From NCBI RefSeq assembly GCF_002803065.1, contig NZ_NNBL01000002.1, positions 731,445 to 795,444 of the forward strand: 64,000 nucleotides of DNA. The letters are read 5' to 3'. How positions within the stretch are numbered: the stretch's first letter is position 1; each line of letters opens with the position of its first letter. Below are positions 58,984 to 64,000 of the stretch, piece after piece. The DNA comes from Streptomyces sp. CB01635 (lineage in GTDB: Bacteria > Actinomycetota > Actinomycetes > Streptomycetales > Streptomycetaceae). A model generated the notes under the pieces. The model was given only the letters and a program-made list of their open reading frames with translations. It was not told the DNA's origin and did not search any database. The position numbers and the translations under genes were made by a program.

Positions 58984-60078
58984 ATGAGTGAGCGCACGGT
59001 GCTGCACGTGAAGGGGCGGGTCCTCGTCGGACCCGACGACGTCAGGGACGAGCTGTGGGTCGTCGACGGGCGGGTGACGTACGACCGGCCGGCCGGGCCC
59101 GGCCTCGACATCACCACCGTCGACGGGTGGGCCATGCCCGGACTCGTCGACGCGCACTGCCATGTCGGCCTGGACACGCACGGCCCGGTGCCCGCCGACG
59201 TAGCCGAGAAGCAGGCCCTCACCGACCGCGAGGCCGGCACGCTCCTGATCCGCGACGCGGGCTCCCCCTCGGACACCCGCTGGATCGACGACCGCGAGGA
59301 CCTGCCCAGGATCATCCGGGCCGGGCGGCACATCGCCCGCACCCGCCGCTACATCCGCAACTACGCGCACGAGATCGAGCCGCCCGAGCTGGTGGCCTAC
59401 GTGGCGCGGGAGGCGAAGCGCGGCGACGGCTGGGTGAAGCTGGTCGGCGACTGGATCGACCGGGACGCGGGCGACCTGACCGCGTGCTGGCCCCGCGAGG
59501 AGGTCGAGGCCGCCATCGCTCAGGCGCACCGGCTCGGCGCGCGCGTCACCGCCCACTGCTTCGCCGAGGACTCGCTGCGCGACCTCGTCGAGGCGGGCAT
59601 CGACTGCATCGAGCACGCGACGGGCCTCACCGAGGACACCATCCCGCTGTTCGCCGAGCGCGGCGTCGCGATCGTCCCGACCCTCGTCAACATCGCCACG
59701 TTCCCGCAGATCGCGGCGGCCGGCGAGACCAAGTTCCCCCGCTGGTCGGCCCATCTGAACCGCCTGTACGAGCGCCGCTACGACACGGTGCGCGCAGCGT
59801 ACGACGCCGGGGTGCCCGTCTACGTCGGCACCGACGCCGGCGGTTCGCTCGCGCACGGCCTGGTGGCCGGGGAGGTCGCCGAACTGGTCAAGGCCGGACT
59901 CCCGGCCGTGGACGCGCTCTCCGCGACGGCGTGGGGCGCCCGCGCCTGGCTCGGCCGGCCCGGCCTCGAGGAGGGCGCCTCGGCCGACCTCGTGGTCTAC
60001 GAATCGGACCCCCGCGCCGACGTACGGGTCCTGGCCTCGCCCCGGCGCGTGGTGTTGCGCGGCCGCATCGTGGGCTGA
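58984..60078 (+). CDS. Amidohydrolase-family metal-dependent hydrolase (imidazolonepropionase-like)
   Basis: A 364-residue TIM-barrel amidohydrolase. Metal site HxH is in MPGLVDAHCHVGLDTHG (about 57-65), the bridging Lys position is in GDGWVKLVGDWIDRDAG, further His residues in VTAHCFAEDSL and IDCIEHATGLTED, and the final Asp in YVGTDAGGSLAHGL. The N-terminal beta-sandwich completes with ASADLVVYESDPRADVRVLASPRRVVLRGRIV. Such enzymes hydrolyse cyclic amides or Xaa-Pro-type bonds; the substrate is unknown. Divergent from the aminotransferase. Confidence 0.92.
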   Translation: MSERTVLHVKGRVLVGPDDVRDELWVVDGRVTYDRPAGPGLDITTVDGWAMPGLVDAHCHVGLDTHGPVPADVAEKQALTDREAGTLLIRDAGSPSDTRWIDDREDLPRIIRAGRHIARTRRYIRNYAHEIEPPELVAYVAREAKRGDGWVKLVGDWIDRDAGDLTACWPREEVEAAIAQAHRLGARVTAHCFAEDSLRDLVEAGIDCIEHATGLTEDTIPLFAERGVAIVPTLVNIATFPQIAAAGETKFPRWSAHLNRLYERRYDTVRAAYDAGVPVYVGTDAGGSLAHGLVAGEVAELVKAGLPAVDALSATAWGARAWLGRPGLEEGASADLVVYESDPRADVRVLASPRRVVLRGRIVG

Positions 60079-60411
60079 ACCGGCCGCGGAGGACGCGGGT
60101 TGACGGAACGTGACGCCGACGCCCGCCCGCTCGTTGCACACCACTCGTGCGCGCCCGCGCGGCCGACCGGCGCGTTCGGCAAGCGCCGGTCGACCGGGTG
60201 ACAACAGTGGGGTAACAGGGAACAACCGAGCCCAAAGATTCGAAGACCAGCTCGGAAACCTCACTTTGGAGTGAACTGACGTCAGGTTGCTGCCCGTTCA
60301 CTCTCAGTGCGTAAAGATTCCCTGCATCGAGGCCGACGGCGCGCCCCAGCGATGTCCCCCATGGCGGGGCGGGGCCGACGGCTCCATTTCTCTCGTGGGG
60401 GTCCCATCAGC
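60079..60411. other. 333-bp upstream region of the LAETG protein gene
   Basis: No gene is supported. TCACT-TTGG-AGTGA (60261-60274) is a 5-bp inverted repeat and is followed by a GTGAACTGACGTCA element and GTTCACTCTCAGTG, a cluster of GTGA/TCAC half-sites. This resembles sites of developmental regulators such as BldD, but the spacing is not the canonical one. The ribosome site of the gene at 60412 is weak (GTGGGGG, 11 nt before the ATG). Confidence 0.4.
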
Positions 60412-61344
60412 ATGCCCAGCACCACCTTCCGTACGCCCGGACGCCGCCTCGCCGCGTCGGCCGCCGCCACGGCCCTGGCAGTCGCCCCGGCGCTGCTCGC
60501 CACCGCGGGCACCGCGCACGCGACGGGCGGCCACGGCGGCAGGTCGAGCGCCGTCGTCCTGCGCACCGGCCTGGATGTCTCCCTGCTCAACAAGACCGTG
60601 AACGTCCCGCTCACGGCCACGCTCAACGAGGTGCAGGCCCCCGCCAGTGCCGAGAAGACCGCCCTCACCGTGAAGCTGGACGGCGTCGACCGCGGGCGGC
60701 CGTTCAACGTCCTGCGGGCGGACGTGGCGACCGCGAAGGCCACCGTCGACGACCACAAGGCGGAGGGTTACAGCAACCTCGCCCACGCCAAGGTCCACAT
60801 CCCGGGCCTGCCGCTGCTCTCGCTCATCGAGGTCGGCCAGGTCACGTCGAAGGCGGTCTGCGAGACGGGCAAGCGCCCCGTCGCCGAGTCGAACGTCCTG
60901 GGCGCGGTCACGGTCCTCGGCAAGAAGGTGACCCTGTCGGCGGGCGGCACCACGGAGGTGAAGGTCCCGGGCGTGGGCGAGGTCCGGCTGGACCTCTCGA
61001 AGACGCACACCACATCCCGTACGGCTGCCGCCTCGGCGCTCGAACTGAAGGTGTCCGTCAACCCGCTCAAGCTGAACGTGGCGGAGGTGGAGGGCACGGT
61101 GACCCTCGCCGGCGCGACCTGCGAGACGCCCGAGGCGGCGCCCTCGCAGAAGCCCCCGGCCAAGTCGGCCGACGACGTGAAGCCCCAGGGCGGCGCCGCC
61201 GAGCCGATCGCCAAGCCCGCCGCCAAGGCGGACCTCGCGGAGACCGGGGGGAACTCGATGACGCCGTACATCGCGGGCGGTGCCATCGTGCTGCTGGTTG
61301 CCGGTGGCGGAGCCGTCGCCGTCGCGCGGCGCGGGCGCTCCTGA
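60412..61344 (+). CDS. Secreted LAETG sortase-substrate surface protein
   Basis: A 310-residue exported protein. Sec signal peptide of about 36 residues (basic MPSTTFRTPGRR, hydrophobic AAATALAVAPALLAT, AHA cleavage). The mature part is beta-rich with repeated VKL/VTV strands and two cysteines (AVCETGK, ATCETPE). Residues 275-279 are LAETG, followed by a hydrophobic span and RRGRS: the class E sortase (LAXTG) sorting signal. It would be anchored to the cell wall of hyphae. The text matches my memory of the S. coelicolor SCO1860-like family; its role is not established. Confidence 0.85.
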   Translation: MPSTTFRTPGRRLAASAAATALAVAPALLATAGTAHATGGHGGRSSAVVLRTGLDVSLLNKTVNVPLTATLNEVQAPASAEKTALTVKLDGVDRGRPFNVLRADVATAKATVDDHKAEGYSNLAHAKVHIPGLPLLSLIEVGQVTSKAVCETGKRPVAESNVLGAVTVLGKKVTLSAGGTTEVKVPGVGEVRLDLSKTHTTSRTAAASALELKVSVNPLKLNVAEVEGTVTLAGATCETPEAAPSQKPPAKSADDVKPQGGAAEPIAKPAAKADLAETGGNSMTPYIAGGAIVLLVAGGGAVAVARRGRS

Positions 61345-61419
61345 CCCGAGGGCCCGAGGGGGGACCGGAGGGGAGCTGAGGGGCGGGAGTTGGGGACTCC
61401 CGCCCCTCGGCGTGCCCCG

Positions 61420-62478
61420 TCAGGTGCTCGTCAGCGCCTGGTCGAGCGCCTGGAGGAACCGGCCCGTCGTCGCCCTGTCCCGCACCGCGAGACGCAGCCA
61501 CTCCGTGCCGAGGCCCGGGAACGTGTCGCCTCTGCGCACCGCGAAACCCCGCTCCCGCAGCCGCGCGCGCAGCGCCGCCGCACCGGGGACCCGTACGAGT
61601 ACGAACGGACCCTCCGCAGGGCCCGCCACCGACACGCCCTCCGCCGCGAACTCCGCGAGCCCCGCCATCAGATGGGCCCGGTCGGCCGCGATCCGGTGCG
61701 CCGCGTGCGCCGCCTCCGCGAGGGCGCGCGGCGACACACACGCCTCGGCCGCGGCCAGCGCCGGCGTGGACACCGGCCACAGCGGCTGCGCCCGCTCCAG
61801 CTCCGCGATCGTGTCCGGCTCCGCCAGCACGTAGCCGATCCGCAGCCCCGCCAGCCCCCACGTCTTCGTCAGGCTGCGCAGCACCACGAGCCCCGGCACG
61901 TCGCTCCGGCCCGCGAGGGCCTCCCGCTCGCCGGGGACCGCGTCCATGAATGCCTCGTCCACCACCAACACCCGCCCGGGACGGGCCAGTTCAGCGATGA
62001 GCGCGGCCGGGTGCAGGACCGACGTCGGGTTCGTCGGATTGCCGATCACCACCAGGTCCGCGTCCTCGGGCACGGCCGCCGGGTCGAGCCGGAAGCCGTC
62101 CTCCTCGCGCAGCAGCACCCGGTCCACGGCATGCCCCGCGTCCCGCAGCGCCGCCTCCGGCTCCGTGAACTGCGGGTGCACGACCACCGGGTGACGGACC
62201 TTCAGGGCGCGGGCGAGCAGCACGAACGCCTCAGCCGCCCCCGCCGTGAGCAGCACCCGCTCCACGGGAAGCCCGTGGCGGCGGGCCACCGCCTCGCGGG
62301 CCGCCCGCCCGTCCGGATACGCGGCGAGCCCGCCGAGCGAGTCCGCGATGTGCTCGCGCAGCCACACCGGGGGAGTGTCCGCGCGGACGTTCACCGCGAG
62401 ATCCGTGAGGTCCGCGCCCGTGCCGCGGACCTCCGCGTCACCGTGGTGGCGCAGATCGTGACCGTCGTCAGTGCGCAT
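61420..62478 (-). CDS. cobC: Threonine-phosphate decarboxylase-like aminotransferase of cobalamin synthesis
   Basis: A 352-residue class I/II PLP enzyme. LAVNVRADTPPVWLREHIADSLGGLAAYPD, GNPTNPTSVLHP (PLP phosphate), VVDEAFMDAV (Asp) and VVLRSLTKTWGLAGLRIGY with the PLP Lys are in place. In cobalamin synthesis CobC/CobD makes aminopropanol phosphate from threonine phosphate; the neighbours (cbiX- and cobJ-type) support that role over histidinol-phosphate aminotransfer. Its start overlaps the cbiX stop region by 11 nt (62468-62478). Confidence 0.88.
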   Translation of the reverse strand: MRTDDGHDLRHHGDAEVRGTGADLTDLAVNVRADTPPVWLREHIADSLGGLAAYPDGRAAREAVARRHGLPVERVLLTAGAAEAFVLLARALKVRHPVVVHPQFTEPEAALRDAGHAVDRVLLREEDGFRLDPAAVPEDADLVVIGNPTNPTSVLHPAALIAELARPGRVLVVDEAFMDAVPGEREALAGRSDVPGLVVLRSLTKTWGLAGLRIGYVLAEPDTIAELERAQPLWPVSTPALAAAEACVSPRALAEAAHAAHRIAADRAHLMAGLAEFAAEGVSVAGPAEGPFVLVRVPGAAALRARLRERGFAVRRGDTFPGLGTEWLRLAVRDRATTGRFLQALDQALTST

Positions 62479-63400
62479 GCGAGTGGGAGTGCCCGTGACC
62501 GTGCGCGTGGCCGTGGCCGGGGTGGTCGCCGTCGTCGTCCGGGTGGAAGTGCGGCTGCTGCGGAAGCCCCACCTTGTCCTCGAAGCCCGGCAGCGCGATC
62601 CGGTACACGCAGGTGTCGCAGTTCATCCGCAGATCGCCGCGGACGGCCTCCTCGTACCGCTCCATGACCAGGTCGATCAGCTCCGGCTCCGGACCGATCA
62701 CGTCGGCGGAGAGCACCTCGACGTCCGGGTGGGCCGACGCCCAGCCCTCCGTCTGCTGCCGCACCCGGTCCGGCAGGATCCCCGTGAACAGGAAGTACGG
62801 CAGGACGACGACGCGCCGCGCGCCGAGCTTCACACACCGGTCGAGGCCCGACGGCACGTCCGGCGCGGCCAGCGACACGAACGCCGTCTCCACGCCCGCG
62901 TAACCGCGCCCCTCCCACAGGAGCCGCGCCGCCTTGTGCACCTCGGCGTTGGCGTCCGGGTCCGTCGAGCCGCGGCCCACCAGCAGGACCGTCACATCGG
63001 CCCGGTCCTCCGGCGTGCGCGCCCCGCCGCCCAGCGCCTCGTCGAGACGCCGCTCAAGCACCTGGAGCAGCGACGGGTGCGGACCCAGCGGACGCCCGTA
63101 CGTGTAGGAGATCCCCGGGTGCCGCTCCTTCTCACGGGCGAGCGCCGCCGGGATGTCGCCCTTGGCGTGCCCCGCCGACACCAGCATCAGCGGCACCGCC
63201 GCGAACCGGCGCACCCCGCGCTCCACGAGCTCGCCCACCGCCTCCGTCAGCGGCGGCGGCGACAGCTCGATGAAGCCGCCCGCCACGGGCAGGTCGGGAC
63301 GGCGGCGGCCGAGCTCCCTGACGAAGTCGCGGAAGGCCTCGGCACCGGCCTCGTCGCGGGTGCCGTGTCCGGCGATGAGCAGAGCGGGAGGGGTGGTCAC
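62468..63400 (-). CDS. cbiX: Sirohydrochlorin cobaltochelatase-like protein (CbiX family) with His-rich tail
   Basis: A 310-residue protein of two CbiX repeats. The first starts ALLIAGHGTRDEAG with metal-binding His12, VPLMLVSAGHAKGDIPA (second His); the second has VLLVGRGSTDPDAN and VVVLPYFLFTGILPDRV, where metal His positions are changed. It ends in a C-terminal tail of about 27 residues that is mostly His, Gly and Asp (HGHAHGHGHSHSHAH), a metal reservoir of the kind seen in some CbiX proteins. It inserts cobalt or iron into sirohydrochlorin. Overlaps with the flanking genes (11 and 4 nt) indicate one operon. Confidence 0.9.
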   Translation of the reverse strand: MTTPPALLIAGHGTRDEAGAEAFRDFVRELGRRRPDLPVAGGFIELSPPPLTEAVGELVERGVRRFAAVPLMLVSAGHAKGDIPAALAREKERHPGISYTYGRPLGPHPSLLQVLERRLDEALGGGARTPEDRADVTVLLVGRGSTDPDANAEVHKAARLLWEGRGYAGVETAFVSLAAPDVPSGLDRCVKLGARRVVVLPYFLFTGILPDRVRQQTEGWASAHPDVEVLSADVIGPEPELIDLVMERYEEAVRGDLRMNCDTCVYRIALPGFEDKVGLPQQPHFHPDDDGDHPGHGHAHGHGHSHSHAH

Positions 63401-64000
63401 GAGGACTCCTTATGGGTGGTGCTGGTGGTGTTGTCGGGAGCGGCGGCGGCCGGCTGCTGCCAGCGGTAGCCGCGCGGGGTGACCATGCGGCCCGCGATCC
63501 GCCGCGTGGCCGTGTTGCCGACGGTGACGACGGTCATCATGTCGACCCAGGCCGGGTCCAGTTCGCCGAGCGTGGTCAGCCGGCTCGACTCGTCGACGCG
63601 GGACGCGTTGCGCACCACGCCCACGGGCGTGCCCGGCTCGCGGTGCCCGGCGAGGATGCCGAGGGCCTTCGGCAGCTGCCAGTCGCGGCCCCGGCTGCGC
63701 GGGTTGTAGAACGTGACCACGATGTCCGCCTCGGCCGCCGCACGCACCCGGCGCTCGATGACCTCCCACGGTGTGTGCAGGTCGGACAGGCTGATCGAGA
63801 CATGGTCGTGGCCGAGCGGCGCGCCCAGGATCGCGGCCGCCGCGAGCGCGGCCGTCACGCCCGGTACGCCCACCACGTCGATGTCGTCGGACGCCTCGGC
63901 GAGCGCGGGCGACGCCATCGCGTACACGCCCGCGTCCCCGCTGCCGATCAGTGCGACGGCCTGCCCCTTGCGGGCCTCGGCGACCGCCGTGCGGGCCCGC
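63397..64000 (-). CDS. cobJ: Precorrin-3B C17-methyltransferase (partial, runs off window end)
   Basis: The C-terminal about 200 residues of a SAM-dependent tetrapyrrole methylase of the CobJ/CbiH type. GSGDAGVYAMASPALAEA, VVGVPGVTAALAAAAILGAPLGHDHVSISLSDLHTPWEVIERRV and DIVVTFYNPRSRGRDWQLPKALGIL are the family signatures, VGVVRNASR and WVDMMTVVTVGNTATRRIAGRMVTPRGY the end. It methylates C17 with ring contraction in corrin synthesis. It overlaps the cbiX gene by 4 nt. The start lies beyond base 64000. Confidence 0.92.
   Translation of the reverse strand, partial: RARTAVAEARKGQAVALIGSGDAGVYAMASPALAEASDDIDVVGVPGVTAALAAAAILGAPLGHDHVSISLSDLHTPWEVIERRVRAAAEADIVVTFYNPRSRGRDWQLPKALGILAGHREPGTPVGVVRNASRVDESSRLTTLGELDPAWVDMMTVVTVGNTATRRIAGRMVTPRGYRWQQPAAAAPDNTTSTTHKESS

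Overview
The window is high-GC DNA (third codon positions almost all G or C, frequent GTG starts, GGAGG-type ribosome sites, long perfect-stem terminators) and reads as a piece of a Streptomyces chromosome core or core-arm region. Marker genes are ectABCD with hydroxyectoine synthase, a cobalamin cluster edge, dapD, a sortase LAXTG protein, a Tat-exported PhoX-type phosphatase, and a sugar ABC transporter without its own ATPase. From memory the order resembles the S. coelicolor region around SCO1850 to SCO1916, but no search was run. No rRNA, tRNA, CRISPR array, intact insertion sequence or prophage was seen.

Layout. 1-7 kb: a partial membrane protein; an SMR drug exporter with its TetR repressor under a symmetric GTAC operator; dapD; a secreted Gly/Tyr-rich repeat protein; a SigE-family ECF sigma factor translationally coupled to a membrane-anchored beta-propeller-like protein; a dapA paralogue. 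7-13 kb: a four-gene operon (ribbon-helix-helix regulator, DUF4097 protein, DrrA/DrrB-type exporter), a monooxygenase-like protein, and an ArsR/SRPBCC pair. 13-21 kb: a secreted ExeM/NucH-type nuclease, an acidic protein of unknown function, a PhoX-type phosphatase behind a PHO-box-like repeat, an unusual protein kinase, and a GntR regulator followed by ACC deaminase. 21-28 kb: a Tudor-like small protein, a double TerD protein, and a polyol-type operon (DeoR, binding lipoprotein, two permeases, zinc alcohol dehydrogenase).

28-39 kb: a lysA paralogue; a divergent uronate/aldarate locus (udh against kdgD plus a coupled orphan with TIM-barrel-like features) driven by twin promoters of the same design; a secreted S37-type peptidase; an MFS exporter; small enzymes; a secreted acid phosphatase; an XRE regulator. 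39-51 kb: an NCS2 purine permease, a penicillin-binding transpeptidase, a membrane protein/kinase/response-regulator operon, a GNAT/IclR pair divergent from alpha-ketoglutarate semialdehyde dehydrogenase, and two small enzymes. 51-64 kb: a class V aminotransferase, a MarR/ene-reductase divergon, ectABCD, a second class V aminotransferase, an amidohydrolase, an LAETG cell-wall protein, and three cobalamin genes that run off the end.

Working together: Udh, KdgD and the semialdehyde dehydrogenase 16 kb away form an oxidative route from uronate or aldarate to 2-oxoglutarate. dapD, the dapA paralogue and the lysA paralogue all touch diaminopimelate/lysine synthesis. ectABCD provides osmoprotection. 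Many transporter or enzyme genes lie beside a dedicated repressor with visible operator repeats. The features judged least described are the Gly/Tyr-rich secreted protein, the orphan coupled to kdgD, the mirrored udh/kdgD promoters and the operator cluster of the ribbon-helix-helix operon.
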